Shown: positions 50,787-61,382, counted from the first letter of the stretch. The stretch: DNA of 64,000 nucleotides from an uncultured Collinsella sp. (GCA_900544875.1 UQWS01000001.1:1-64000); one strand, 5' to 3'. Numbers and translations are program-made. The notes: generated by a model from the sequence alone, not told the origin.

Positions 50787-52388
50787 ATGAACCAGATCCT
50801 TCTCTTTATCGGCCTCGTTATTATTCTGTGCCTGACCATCAAGCCCGTCGGCAAAAAACTCCCCTTCCCCACCCTGCTCATCTTTATCGCACTCGGCATG
50901 CTGTTGGGCGTCAACGGCCCGGCTCACATCGACTTTAGCGACTACGCGCTCACCGAAACCGTCTGCAGCACGGCGCTGCTGTTCATCATGTTCTACGGCG
51001 GTTTTAACACCAACATCGACCGTGCCAAACCCGTCGCCGCGCCTGCGGTGCTGCTGAGCACGCTCGGCGTCGTCATCACTGCCGGCATTACCGGCGTGTT
51101 CGCGCACTTTGTACTGGGCTTCGACTGGATCGGCGGCCTGCTGCTGGGATCGGTCGTGGCGTCCACCGACGCGGCCAGCGTCTTTAGCGTGCTGCGCGAG
51201 CACAGCCTTTCGCTGAGGGGCGGCACCGACTCGCTGCTCGAGGTCGAATCGGGCTCCAACGACCCCGTCGCCTACATGCTCACCGCCGTGCTCGCCACAC
51301 TCGCGGCCGGCGGCGACATCAACATTCCCGCACTGCTGGCCAAGCAGATCATCCTGGGCGCGGGCCTGGGCCTTGCCATCGGCTGGGCGGCGGGCCACCT
51401 GATTGAACGCGCACGCGCAACAGCCGAGGGCGCGCAGACCATCTTTTTGTTCGCCGTGGCAATCGTCGCCTACGCGCTGCCGAGCTACCTGGGCGGCAAC
51501 GGCTTTTTGGCCGTGTACCTGGCCGGCATTGTGCTGGGCGCGAGCGACATCACCGGCAAGGTCGAGCTGGCGCACTTCTTTGACACCCTCACCGAGATGG
51601 CCGAGATGACCATCTTCTTTTTGCTGGGCCTACTCGTCACGCCCGCGCGCCTGCCGCAAATGCTGCTACCCGGCCTGGCGCTCATGGCGTTTATGCTCTT
51701 CGTGAGCCGCCCCATCGCCGTGGGCCTGCTGCTGGTGCCCTTTAAGACCAACCCTCGCCAGGTTGCGCTCGTAAGCTGGGCGGGTCTGCGCGGCGCGGCT
51801 TCGGTCGTATTTAGTCTCTTTGCTGTGGTGGCCGGCGTTCCCGGCGGACACGACCTATTTGACCTGGTGTTTGTGATTGCCGTATCGAGCATTGTGGTGC
51901 AGGGTTCGCTACTGCCGGCGGTGGCGAAGAAACTCGATATGATCGATGCGGCCGGCGACGTGCGCCGCACCTTTAACGACTACCACGACGAGGACGGCAT
52001 GTCGTTTGTAAAGCTCAAGGTGGGCGCTGGCCATCCGTTTGCCGGTCGCTCGCTTGCGGATATTGGCAGTGCGACGGACATGCTCGTGGTCCTGGTGCTG
52101 CGTGACGGCGCACACCCCGTGCTGCCCAACGGCGACACCGTAATTGAAGAAGGCGACCTTCTGGTTATGGCCGCGCCAACGTTTGAAGAACGTGCCGAGG
52201 TTACGCTGCGCGAGGTCACCGTGACGCCCCACGGTCGCCTGGCCGGTCAGCGCCTGCGCGACGTGCCGCAGGGCAAGCACCCGTTTATCGTGGTGATGCT
52301 CAAGCGCGAAGGCCAAACGATCATCCCCGACGGCAACACCCAAGTCCACGCCGGCGACGAAGCTGTCATCGCCACACTGGCGTCGTAG
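50787..52388 (+). CDS. Potassium/proton antiporter (CvrA/NhaP2-like) with regulatory C-terminal domain
   Basis: A 533-residue CPA1-type antiporter. About twelve membrane helices make up the first 390 residues, with GSVVASTDAASVFSVL and SGSNDPVAYMLTAV containing the conserved aspartates of the ion path. The C-terminal cytosolic part has two TrkA-C-like segments (SFVKLKVGAGHPFAGRSLADI and VTVTPHGRLAGQRLRDVPQ), which bind regulators. Exchanges K+ (possibly Na+) for H+ and supports pH and turgor control. GGAG lies 12 bases upstream of the ATG. No operon partner is seen. Confidence 0.9.
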   Translation: MNQILLFIGLVIILCLTIKPVGKKLPFPTLLIFIALGMLLGVNGPAHIDFSDYALTETVCSTALLFIMFYGGFNTNIDRAKPVAAPAVLLSTLGVVITAGITGVFAHFVLGFDWIGGLLLGSVVASTDAASVFSVLREHSLSLRGGTDSLLEVESGSNDPVAYMLTAVLATLAAGGDINIPALLAKQIILGAGLGLAIGWAAGHLIERARATAEGAQTIFLFAVAIVAYALPSYLGGNGFLAVYLAGIVLGASDITGKVELAHFFDTLTEMAEMTIFFLLGLLVTPARLPQMLLPGLALMAFMLFVSRPIAVGLLLVPFKTNPRQVALVSWAGLRGAASVVFSLFAVVAGVPGGHDLFDLVFVIAVSSIVVQGSLLPAVAKKLDMIDAAGDVRRTFNDYHDEDGMSFVKLKVGAGHPFAGRSLADIGSATDMLVVLVLRDGAHPVLPNGDTVIEEGDLLVMAAPTFEERAEVTLREVTVTPHGRLAGQRLRDVPQGKHPFIVVMLKREGQTIIPDGNTQVHAGDEAVIATLAS

Positions 52389-52405
52389 TGACCAGGGGTT
52401 AGCTA

Positions 52406-52480
52406 ATTTGCGACGAAGAAATCAAGCGCCTAGAGAACCTCATGCCTTCGCTCGCAGATTTGGATTTGCCCGAGAAGTAA
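52406..52480 (+). pseudogene. Possible 3' remnant of a lost gene
   Basis: Immediately after an in-frame stop the frame reads ICDEEIKRLENLMPSLADL and on to a TAA at 52478-52480. It looks like a normal C-terminus, but there is no coding start. Too short for a confident call. Confidence 0.25.
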
Positions 52481-52614
52481 AGCACCCCTCCCCCATGTAA
52501 CCATCCTGTAAATCATAGCGGCGCACTCGAGTTTTACCGTGATGCGGTCGCGCCTGACGCTGCACTGTGCTAAAGTATCCCGAACGTTCAAACGACTACG
52601 AGGGGAACTAGAAG

Positions 52615-53739
<1,125 letters not shown>

Positions 53740-53808
53740 CCCGCAACACGCGGGCCGACCAGCCACTTCAAACCACTTGTTTCAAACAAACCTGCTAAGG
53801 AGTTTTCC

Positions 53809-54972
53809 ATGCGCAAGATTAAGACCATCGATGACATCACCAAAGACGGCGAAGTCGAGTTTGGCGAGGGCTACGAGTTTGTAAGCACCGCCGAGGAGGC
53901 CGACGCCATCCTGATGCGCTCGACCGACCTGCACGGCTACGAGCTTCCCGAGGGCATCCGCGCCATCGCCCGCTGCGGCGCCGGCGTCAACAATATCCCC
54001 GTCGAGGAGTACGCCAAGAAGGGCGTCGTCGTCTTTAACTCCCCCGGCGCCAACAGCAACGCCGTCAAGGAGCTTGTCCTGGGCATGCTGGTGCTCTCGA
54101 GCCGTGGCGTAGTGCAGTCGATGAACTGGGTGCGCGACAACGCCGACGACCCCGAGATTCAGGTCGATGCCGAAAAGGCCAAGAAGGCCTTTGTGGGCCG
54201 CGAGCTCAAGGGCAAGCGCATCGGCGTCATCGGCCTGGGCAACGTAGGCTCCAAGGTCGCCAACGCCTGTGTCGACCTGGGCATGGACGTTTACGGCTAC
54301 GATCCGTTCATTTCCGTCGAGCACGCGTGGGTGCTGAGCCGCGAGGTGCAGCGCGTGGGCACGCTCGAGGATCTGTGCCGCGGCTGCGACTACCTCACCG
54401 TGCACGTGCCCAGCAAGGCCGATACCATCGGCATGATCAGCACCGAGCAGATCGACCTGCTGGCCCCGGACGCCGTGCTCATCAACTACGCGCGCGAGAC
54501 CATCATTGACGAGGACGCCGTCGACGCCGCCCTGCGCGCGGGCAAGCTCAGCTGGTTTAGCTGCGACTTTGCCACGCCCAAGACCGTCAAGATGCCCAAC
54601 ACGTTTATCACCACGCATTCGGGCGCCGGCACCGGCGAGGCCGAGGCCAACTGCGCCGACATGGCCATCAGCGAGCTCAAGGATTACCTGGAAAACGGCA
54701 ACATCGCGCACAGCGTCAACTACCCCGCCTGCAGCATGGGCAAGGCGCGCGCCGCAAGCCGCATTGCCTGCCTGCATGCCAACGTGCCCAACATGATCGG
54801 CCAGATCACGGCCATTCTCGCCAAGGACAACGCCAACGTGCAGCGCATGACCAACGAGTCCGCTGGCGAGAACGCCTACACCATGTTCGACACCGATGAG
54901 CACCTGGACGGCAGCACGATCGAGGCACTTAAGCAAATTCCGTCGATGTATCGTGTGCGCGTGATTAAATAG
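53809..54972 (+). CDS. serA: D-3-phosphoglycerate dehydrogenase
   Basis: NAD-dependent first step of serine synthesis, 387 residues. Substrate-binding region with ARCGAGVNNIPVEEYAKKG, the Rossmann motif IGVIGLGNVGSKVANAC and the catalytic region around TFITTHSGAGTGEAE. The C-terminal about 75 residues are an ACT domain (NMIGQITAILAKDNANVQRM) that normally binds serine for feedback control. The short length fits the type with ACT but without the extra intervening domain. AAGGAG precedes the ATG. Last gene of serCA before a strong terminator. Confidence 0.95.
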   Translation: MRKIKTIDDITKDGEVEFGEGYEFVSTAEEADAILMRSTDLHGYELPEGIRAIARCGAGVNNIPVEEYAKKGVVVFNSPGANSNAVKELVLGMLVLSSRGVVQSMNWVRDNADDPEIQVDAEKAKKAFVGRELKGKRIGVIGLGNVGSKVANACVDLGMDVYGYDPFISVEHAWVLSREVQRVGTLEDLCRGCDYLTVHVPSKADTIGMISTEQIDLLAPDAVLINYARETIIDEDAVDAALRAGKLSWFSCDFATPKTVKMPNTFITTHSGAGTGEAEANCADMAISELKDYLENGNIAHSVNYPACSMGKARAASRIACLHANVPNMIGQITAILAKDNANVQRMTNESAGENAYTMFDTDEHLDGSTIEALKQIPSMYRVRVIK

Positions 54973-55012
54973 CGCCGGCGCCAATCCTGCCAGACAGACC
55001 ACGAAGCCCATT

Positions 55013-55046
55013 CGGCCCCCGTTTTCACGAAACGGGGGCCGATTTT
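55013..55046 (+). terminator. serCA terminator
   Basis: Perfect 12-bp stem CGGCCCCCGTTT (55013-55024) with AAACGGGGGCCG (55030-55041), 5-nt loop, followed by ATTTTGTT. Confidence 0.92.
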
Positions 55047-55319
55047 GTTGCTCCGGACGACTTTAAAATGATACCCAGAACAAGTTTTTTCAGATAATCG
55101 ATAGTGAGGCTCAAGTCGCTAAGCACACCCGCTTTGATAAACAGCTTTATCAGGGACTTTAGTAGGTAAAAATCGATCTCTATGTGCCGAATGTAAGTTG
55201 ACTGTCCATTTTCCGAAACAACTTATTCTAGATAGCATTTTTAAGGCCCCTCCAAGGCGAAATATAAGTCTTTTTGTGACCAAAACTCTAGTCCGCGCGA
55301 CCGTTTTCCACCCGCGCGG

Positions 55320-56369
55320 CTACATTCCTGCCCAATCGATAAAAATCTCCTCACGAAGCCGCCGTTCGAGCTCCTGCTGTCGCGGCGTCTTGTCTTTCAG
55401 CGGCACATCGAGATAGGACATGATGAGCTCCATCACCACGCGGAAGGCATCGAAGTCGGCCAGCTGACCATAGGTCATCAGAACGACGGGATATCCCATG
55501 GCTTGCAAGGCCGTCGTTCGATCGGAGTCCGAGATCTTGGATTCAATGGATCCGTGAATGGCTTTACCTTGGCATTCAACCAGACACTCTCGACTGCCGT
55601 CCTTATTTGCCAGCAGGATATCGGCATAGCGCCTATCAAGCCCCGAAATCAGGCGGGCGCTGCGCGTCATACGAATCTCGACGTTATTGGTAAGGCGCAG
55701 GCCTTCGCCGCCGCGCAACCTCGTAAGGCCAAACAGCATCGAAGCCTGGACCTCAAGCGGCGATGCCGCCACCCCCGTAATGCATTTCGCGGCACGTGTG
55801 AACGATTTAGCACCGCGGAGCCCCGGGATCTTATCGACGTACTCTGTAAGTTCAGAGAACTCGATCAAGGGCGGTCGTTTCCACAGGTCCGTTGGATTCC
55901 CCGAGACATCCTTTACATTTTCCCAACCCAACCGTGCGTCACCCCACCGGTCCCCATATGCCTGCACAAGTGCCGACTTTACCTGAGGCGCAATCTTGCA
56001 CACGGCAAAGGTGCCGCACATCTCATACATGCACATGATTAAACGCTCGTTTGAGACCGAGGAAGCCAGGGTCAGCAGGGTAAAGAGCGGGGACGCGACA
56101 TCGAGGCCAAACTCTGTCTGTCGCATGGAATCAAACGGCCTCTCCCCGTTCCAAACATGCCTGACAATGCGATCGCCCTTACGTCCGCAGCTGCCCTGCG
56201 CCAACACGTGTAACGGGGTGCCCAGGAAATGCGTGACGAGCGGATGCTCACATAGGTGCTCCCTGCGCGGATCGTCCGCAGAATCGGGCAGGTCCGGCAT
56301 TATTGCCAAGACCTGTGGAGGTATCCGGTGATACCGAAAGGCAGATATGTCGCACAGCATGTCGTCCAT
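55320..56369 (-). CDS. Protein of unknown function with a nuclease-like C-terminal fold
   Basis: A 349-residue protein from the chosen ATG at 56369. The N-terminal part has CDISAFRYHRIPPQVLA and HPLVTHFLGTPLHVLA. The C-terminal about 110 residues contain RRYADILLANKDG and CLVECQGKAIHGSIESK, whose D and E-x-Q/G-K pattern resembles PD-(D/E)XK or Vsr-like nucleases. QAMGYPVVLMTYGQL suggests the following strand and helix. The family resembles host-defence endonuclease-like proteins that are scattered in Coriobacteriia, but function is not established. No ribosome site precedes the ATG, so the start may be an upstream TTG. Composition is less GC-rich than its neighbours. Divergent from the M20 peptidase gene. 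Confidence 0.65.
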   Translation of the reverse strand: MDDMLCDISAFRYHRIPPQVLAIMPDLPDSADDPRREHLCEHPLVTHFLGTPLHVLAQGSCGRKGDRIVRHVWNGERPFDSMRQTEFGLDVASPLFTLLTLASSVSNERLIMCMYEMCGTFAVCKIAPQVKSALVQAYGDRWGDARLGWENVKDVSGNPTDLWKRPPLIEFSELTEYVDKIPGLRGAKSFTRAAKCITGVAASPLEVQASMLFGLTRLRGGEGLRLTNNVEIRMTRSARLISGLDRRYADILLANKDGSRECLVECQGKAIHGSIESKISDSDRTTALQAMGYPVVLMTYGQLADFDAFRVVMELIMSYLDVPLKDKTPRQQELERRLREEIFIDWAGM

Positions 56370-56523
56370 GAAGGGTACGTACCCGCTGCGTCGCTTGTGA
56401 ACCCGCTCGGACGGCAAACGCGCTGGCTCGGCCTGCGAACGGTAAATACTGCCACGCCCACGTCGCGGATCTCTCAGGAGGCTTACAATCGGTTTGGAAA
56501 GCAAACTGATTGTGAGGTTGCAT

Positions 56524-57744
56524 ATGGTTGATGAGGACTTTGCCTGGCGGCTTGCGCAGGAGCTTGTGCGGATCGACAGCTCAGACCCGGGCGCGTATGA
56601 GGATGAAATTGAGCGCTTCATTAAGAGGCTCATTGAGCAGCAGCTGGCACAACTTGATAGTTCTGCGCTCGATGCCGTGCAGATTGAGGAGCTCGAAGTG
56701 CTGCCCGGGCGCCGCAACCTTAAAGTCACCGTGCCGGGCCAAAGCGACGAGCCGCGGCTGATCTATATCTGCCACATGGATACCGTCACCTTGGGCGATG
56801 GCTGGGACGCAGACATCGAACCGCTTGGGGCGGTTGTGCGCGACGATAAACTCTATGGCCGCGGTGCCTGCGATATGAAGGGTGGCCTGGCCTGCGCCAT
56901 TGCCGCACTGGTCCATACGCTCGAGCGCGTGGCGGCGGATGGCGCGCTGCCACGCCGCGGCTTTTCGCTCATCTGCTCGGTCGACGAGGAAGACTTCATG
57001 CGCGGCTCAGAGGCCGCGATCGATGCTGGCTGGGTCGGCTCGCGCGAATGGGTGCTGGACACCGAGCCCACCGACGGGCAGATCCAGGTGGCGCACAAGG
57101 GTCGCACGTGGTTCGAGATCGAGATGGCCGGCGTCACGGCTCATGCAAGCCAGCCTTGGAAGGGCGCCGACGCCGTCGCCGCCATAGCCGAGGTCGTGTG
57201 CTCGCTTCGTCGCACGTTTGCGACGCTGCCTTTACATGAGGAGCTGGGGCCATCGACCATCACGTTTGGACAGATCGAGGGTGGCTACCGTCCCTATGTC
57301 GTGCCCGACCACGCTAAGGTCTGGGTCGATATGCGCCTGACCCCGCCGACCGATACGGCCGCCGCGACGCGCATGGTAGAGCAGGCCATTGTCGCCGCCG
57401 AAGCCGCGGTCCCAGGCTGCCATGGAAGCTATACCGTGACAGGCGACCGCCCCGCCATCGAGCGCGATCCGGCCTCTCCCCTTCTAGCTGCGCTCAAGTG
57501 CGCAGCAGACGATGTGACGGGCACGGACACGACCGTCGGCTTCTTTACCGGCTACACCGACACTGCCGTCATTGCCGGCAAGACGGGAAACCGCAACTGC
57601 ATGAGCTATGGCCCCGGGTCGCTCGCGCTCGCGCACAAGCCCAACGAATATGTGCCCCACGCCGACATCGTTCGCTGCCAACAGGTGCTGATCGCGCTCG
57701 CCGACAATACACTCTGGGGCGCGGATAGCCAAGTTGGGGCATAA
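56524..57744 (+). CDS. M20-family metallopeptidase
   Basis: A 406-residue M20 (ArgE/DapE/carboxypeptidase) enzyme. Zinc ligands are visible in LIYICHMDTVTLG, LYGRGACDMKGGLA, SVDEEDFMRGSEA and further on in WVLDTEPTDGQI. The dimerisation or lid domain begins near AHKGRTWFEIEMAGVTAHAS. The closing histidine is likely in HKPNEYVPHADIV. GTGAGGTT precedes the ATG at 56524. The specific substrate, such as acetylated amino acid or succinyl-diaminopimelate, cannot be settled. The next gene starts 39 bp later. Confidence 0.9.
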   Translation: MVDEDFAWRLAQELVRIDSSDPGAYEDEIERFIKRLIEQQLAQLDSSALDAVQIEELEVLPGRRNLKVTVPGQSDEPRLIYICHMDTVTLGDGWDADIEPLGAVVRDDKLYGRGACDMKGGLACAIAALVHTLERVAADGALPRRGFSLICSVDEEDFMRGSEAAIDAGWVGSREWVLDTEPTDGQIQVAHKGRTWFEIEMAGVTAHASQPWKGADAVAAIAEVVCSLRRTFATLPLHEELGPSTITFGQIEGGYRPYVVPDHAKVWVDMRLTPPTDTAAATRMVEQAIVAAEAAVPGCHGSYTVTGDRPAIERDPASPLLAALKCAADDVTGTDTTVGFFTGYTDTAVIAGKTGNRNCMSYGPGSLALAHKPNEYVPHADIVRCQQVLIALADNTLWGADSQVGA

Positions 57745-57783
57745 TAAGCCGCGAACAAACCGACTCGCGCGTTAGGACCGTCC

Positions 57784-58464
57784 ATGAAAGCACTTCCGTT
57801 TCCCTGCATCCGCCCGGCTCAGGACCGCGTGCTCGAGGCGCTGCCTGCGATGGGCGGCATCCTGAGCGACAACGACGCCCTGCGCGGCGCCATTGCTGAC
57901 GGCCTAATGCTCAAGGATCCAGGCGCGGCGTATTACGTGTACGAATGCTCGGGCGAGCCGGGTCGCGCGACGGGTGTCGTGGCGATCTGCCCGACGAGTG
58001 TACTTGCGGGCGGCAAGGGCGATGCCAGCGCCGACGTGGCCGCCGCGCGCGCGATCGCCGAGCTCAAGGTGCAGCCGCGCCCCGTGTCGCTCGCCTACGA
58101 GGCGTCGCCCGTCATGGATATCATCCTGGGCGCCGCCAAAGAGGGTGCGTCGCTCTACGCCGTCACCGACCCCGCGGGCATTACGCACCGCGCGTGGGAG
58201 GTCAAGCGCGAGGACGCCGTCGGGGCCATCCGCGCTATGCTCGACCAAGCACCGGAGCCGGCACTGGCCGACGACCCCGCCTACGCCGCCGCTCTGACCG
58301 GGGCGTCGCAGCTGCTAGCCGATGAGGCCCGTGCCGCCGGAACGTACACCGGCAAGGAGCCGTTCAACTTTACCGTTGCCGTGCTCTTCCCCGCCGCGCA
58401 GGTCAGCGGCGCCGCGCAGCGGGTCCCGATGGGCCTGCTCACCCACCAGGTCGCGCGGTTTTAG
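57784..58464 (+). CDS. Short DUF1015-like protein
   Basis: A 226-residue protein similar to the N-terminal half of DUF1015 proteins (usually about 400 residues). FPCIRPAQDRVLEALPAM, MLKDPGAAYYVYECSG and GVVAICPTSVLAGG match the start of that family. VSLAYEASPVMDIILGA and ITHRAWEV match the middle. FNFTVAVLFPA near the end resembles the C-terminal half, so it may be a natural compact variant or internally deleted. DUF1015 genes often sit near serine synthesis genes, and serCA are 3 kb upstream. Function unknown. Confidence 0.6.
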   Translation: MKALPFPCIRPAQDRVLEALPAMGGILSDNDALRGAIADGLMLKDPGAAYYVYECSGEPGRATGVVAICPTSVLAGGKGDASADVAAARAIAELKVQPRPVSLAYEASPVMDIILGAAKEGASLYAVTDPAGITHRAWEVKREDAVGAIRAMLDQAPEPALADDPAYAAALTGASQLLADEARAAGTYTGKEPFNFTVAVLFPAAQVSGAAQRVPMGLLTHQVARF

Positions 58465-58596
58465 CAAGACCAGACCGCCCAGCACAAAAATCGGCAGCTC
58501 AACAAACAGGGGGCGGGAATGCAATACATGCACATGCATCTCCGCCCCCTTTCGCATCGAGCAAGTAAGTCGGCGACCCGCACCGCCACGCCCAAA

Positions 58597-59232
58597 CTAC
58601 CCGCGCTGCGGACCCGCGGCAGCCACGAGCGGCTCAAGCCCCAGCTCGCGCGCGTAGTCTTCCTGCGTAAAGATCTCAACCAGTTCAAACGTATCGGTCG
58701 TATCGTCAAACGCAAAGTGCAGCACCGAGCAGTTGCCCGGCACGCGCTCGTGCTCGTCGGCCGCCGCTCCCCTCACGTGATCCAAAAACTCCTTGATGGC
58801 CGATCCGTGGCTCACCGCAAGCACGCACGTATGGTCCGGGCGTCGCATGAGTTCGGTCAGCGTCGCCACCATGCGCTCGCGCACCTGGATCTGGCCCTCG
58901 CCGCCAAATTGACGATAGAAATCTCGCCATGGGCGCTCGGGCATGAGCATCACGCGCTCGGCCTCAAAGTCGCCAAAGAACCACTCACGCAGGCCGTCCA
59001 GGCGCTCGTACGCCAAGCCCGGCCACAAGTTGGCGATAGTCTGCTCGGTGCGATGAAGCGTAGAGGTGTAGGCATGATCGGGCTCAATGCCGCGCGCACG
59101 TAAAAATATGCCGGCGCGCGCCGCCTGGTCGCAACCCAACTGCGTAAGCGGCGAGTCACTCCACCCCTGAATGATACGCTTAAGGTTGAATATCGTCTGT
59201 CCATGACGGACCAGATACAGATCTTTATTCAT
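58597..59232 (-). CDS. Histidine phosphatase family protein (copy 1)
   Basis: A 211-residue phosphoglycerate-mutase-like phosphatase. The nucleophile motif is LYLVRHGQTIFNLKRI, and the second catalytic histidine is in CVLAVSHGSAIKEFL; REWFFGDFE holds the acid. The ATG at 59232 follows GAAAGGACC. It is a tandem paralogue of the gene just upstream (59250), sharing DSPLT, QFGGE and SHGSA blocks, and starts 18 bp after its end. Substrate unknown; such enzymes act on phosphosugars or nucleotides. Confidence 0.9.
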   Translation of the reverse strand: MNKDLYLVRHGQTIFNLKRIIQGWSDSPLTQLGCDQAARAGIFLRARGIEPDHAYTSTLHRTEQTIANLWPGLAYERLDGLREWFFGDFEAERVMLMPERPWRDFYRQFGGEGQIQVRERMVATLTELMRRPDHTCVLAVSHGSAIKEFLDHVRGAAADEHERVPGNCSVLHFAFDDTTDTFELVEIFTQEDYARELGLEPLVAAAGPQRG

Positions 59233-59249
59233 AGGGGTCCTTTCGTTCG

Positions 59250-59792
59250 TTACCAACCCAAGAGCGAAAACGCCCCGTCGCAATAGCCAAAATGAAGCAC
59301 GGCACCGTTGTCGGGTAGCCCTCCCCCGCCAGTCACATACTCAAGAAACTCCTGGCAGGCTGAGCCGTGGGAAACCGCCAGCACGCAGTCGTGCTGCGGC
59401 CGGGCCATAATACGGGACAGCGCCGCGACCATGCGCGACTGAAGCTGCACTTCCGACTCGCCGCCAAAGGCCACCGGATAATCGCCCCAGGGCTGCGGCG
59501 GCATCTCGCGATTTGATGTGCCCTCCAGCGAGCCAAAATGCCACTCACGCAGGTCATCGACCAGCTCAATGGAACGGCCCTCGCCAACGATAAGCTCGGC
59601 CGTATGCCGCGCCCGGCCCAACGGCGAGGAATACACACGATCAAAGGCCACGCCACGCGCCGCAAACGCCGTACGCGCCGTCAGCGCCTGCTCGCGCCCG
59701 CGCGCCGTAAGCGGCGAATCGTGCCAGCCCTGCAAAATGCTCTGCACATTGAGCTCAGTCTGCCCATGCCGCACCAAATACAGATCTGCCAC
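59250..59792 (-). CDS. Histidine phosphatase family protein (copy 2)
   Basis: A 180-residue paralogue of the downstream gene. LYLVRHGQTELNVQSILQGW and CVLAVSHGSACQEFLEYV carry the two catalytic histidines, and REWHFGSLEG the acid. The start is GTG at 59792, preceded by GAGGGGAGGG. It lies 17 bp before copy 1 of the pair, so the two are probably co-transcribed. A repeat palindrome (59808-59842) overlaps the upstream control space. Confidence 0.9.
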   Translation of the reverse strand: MADLYLVRHGQTELNVQSILQGWHDSPLTARGREQALTARTAFAARGVAFDRVYSSPLGRARHTAELIVGEGRSIELVDDLREWHFGSLEGTSNREMPPQPWGDYPVAFGGESEVQLQSRMVAALSRIMARPQHDCVLAVSHGSACQEFLEYVTGGGGLPDNGAVLHFGYCDGAFSLLGW

Positions 59793-59807
59793 ACGCCCTC
59801 CCCTCGT

Positions 59808-59842
59808 ACCACCACAAAGGGGACAGGAGCCTTTGTGGTGGT
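59808..59842. repeat. ACCACCACAAAGG palindrome, copy g
   Basis: Arms ACCACCACAAAGG (59808-59820) and CCTTTGTGGTGGT (59830-59842), loop GGACAGGAG. It lies 32 bp after the nitroreductase stop on the minus strand and 16 bp upstream of the phosphatase start. Confidence 0.9.
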
Positions 59843-59874
59843 TTACCGTCTGATCACGCCGCGGTGACGCTCAG

Positions 59875-60546
59875 CTACACCAGTACGTCGGCAAGCGAGC
59901 GCTTGGGTACGTGGTGCACCCGCGCCTCGTCGCGCCAATAATTGATGGAGCCGTCGGGGTTGGAATCGATCGCATCGATCACCTGTGTCTCGGCCGGAAC
60001 ACCAAACGCCATGATCAGCTTGAGCTCATACTTGTCGTTATCGAGCCCCATGGCATCGATCGCGCGGGGCGTAAAGGCCTTGAACATGCAGGCTGCCACC
60101 TCGGGCGTAGCGCTGCGGGCGGCGAGCATCATCGTCTGCGCGGCAATGCCCGTGTCGACCTCGGTAATGGGAGCGGCAGGCTTGCCCGAAACGGCGCGCT
60201 CGGCCAGAATCGCGATGTAGCCGGTCGGGCGCTCGCCCTCGGCAGGACCCGGCCAATCCTTAAGCGCGCCGGCCCATGCAAGCTCATCAAATACACGCGC
60301 GCAATCCTCGGCACCGCTCACCACATGAAAACGAAGACGCTGAGCATTGGCACCACACGGGGTCAGGTGCGCCAGCTCCGCCAGCTCAAGCAAAAACTCA
60401 CGCGGCACGCGCATGGACTCGTCAAAGCGACGGCACGTGCGGGCACGACGAACCAGTGCATCAAACGCGTCCAAGCCGAGCTTTTCGCAACCCTGCTTTG
60501 CCATCGACTCAGCGCTTGCCGGCGCCGCGGGAACAGCTTCGTTCAT
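59875..60546 (-). CDS. Nitroreductase family protein
   Basis: A 223-residue FMN-dependent nitroreductase-like protein. RRARTCRRFDESMRVPREFLL is the typical N-terminal FMN-binding entry. LTPCGANAQRLRFHVV is the second region, and EVDTGIAAQTMMLAA the third. The C-terminal RDEARVHHVPKRSL resembles FMN-phosphate contact residues. It probably uses NAD(P)H to reduce quinones, nitro compounds or an unknown physiological substrate. The ATG at 60546 follows GGGGG; the frame opens at 60567. Confidence 0.88.
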   Translation of the reverse strand: MNEAVPAAPASAESMAKQGCEKLGLDAFDALVRRARTCRRFDESMRVPREFLLELAELAHLTPCGANAQRLRFHVVSGAEDCARVFDELAWAGALKDWPGPAEGERPTGYIAILAERAVSGKPAAPITEVDTGIAAQTMMLAARSATPEVAACMFKAFTPRAIDAMGLDNDKYELKLIMAFGVPAETQVIDAIDSNPDGSINYWRDEARVHHVPKRSLADVLV

Positions 60547-60779
60547 AAGACCCCCAATAAAAGCCAATTGTTCTTAAGAAAATCTAACCTAAAACGTAGG
60601 CAATTACACACAGCGGCGCAATGTTCCACACCTGTTGAATATTCCGCATCCAAACGGGAACAAAGGTAACAATTCGGGAAGATGAGGCTCCCATTCGCCC
60701 TTCCCGCCCCACGCGACGGCGCCCTTGGGCGATACTGGTTGCAAGAGCTACGGCTTACGCCGCACGGAAAGGAGACATC

Positions 60780-61382
60780 ATGGGCATCTTTAAGAACGAT
60801 GACAAGCAATCGAGCGCGTTTGGATTTGACGAGAAAAGCATGGCAGGCAAGGCCGTCAAGGCCGTGCGCTGGATTTACGCCATCACGGGCGTCTTGGCGC
60901 TCGTCGCCGGCATCGCGCTGCTGTTTGCGCCCGCCAAATCCCTCGTCTTCCTGACGACCGTCTTGGGCATCTACTTTGTGATCACGGCCGCGATCAGGCT
61001 GTTTACCGCTGTTTTCGAGCCGCTGCTGCCCACCGGCTGGCGCGTTACGAGCATCATCTCCAACCTGCTCATCATTCTGGGCGGCGTCATAATCCTGCGC
61101 AACCAGGCCTTCTCGACCGCGACACTCACCACGATGGTGGTTATCGTGGCCGGCTTTGGCTGGATTGTCGAAGGTGTCATGTCCATTCTGGAGTCCGAGC
61201 TTTCGTCCAACCGCGCCCTTGCCATCCTGAGCGGTGCACTCTCCATCATCGCCGGCATGTTCGTGTTTATCTATCCGCTGTGGTCGGCCAAGATGCTTGT
61301 CATCTTTAGTGGCGCCGCGCTGCTGGTGTTTGGCGTAACGCTCATTGTTCGCGCCATTCAATTTGGCAAACTGGTGCACTAG
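60780..61382 (+). CDS. HdeD-like (DUF308) membrane protein
   Basis: A 200-residue protein with six predicted membrane helices in three helical hairpins, as in the HdeD/DUF308 family (WIYAITGVLALVAGIALLF, FLTTVLGIYFVITAAIRL, LVIFSGAALLVFGVTLI). HdeD is linked to acid stress in E. coli; the role here is unknown. The first about 25 residues are hydrophilic. GAAAGGAG precedes the ATG. Its stop abuts the ATG of the next gene (TAGATG), so translation is probably coupled. Confidence 0.87.
   Translation: MGIFKNDDKQSSAFGFDEKSMAGKAVKAVRWIYAITGVLALVAGIALLFAPAKSLVFLTTVLGIYFVITAAIRLFTAVFEPLLPTGWRVTSIISNLLIILGGVIILRNQAFSTATLTTMVVIVAGFGWIVEGVMSILESELSSNRALAILSGALSIIAGMFVFIYPLWSAKMLVIFSGAALLVFGVTLIVRAIQFGKLVH

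Noticed and set aside
56370..56729. N-terminal extension of the nuclease-like gene
   Set aside because: It overlaps the 5' end of the M20 peptidase gene on the other strand and encodes low-complexity Ser-rich sequence without a family match.
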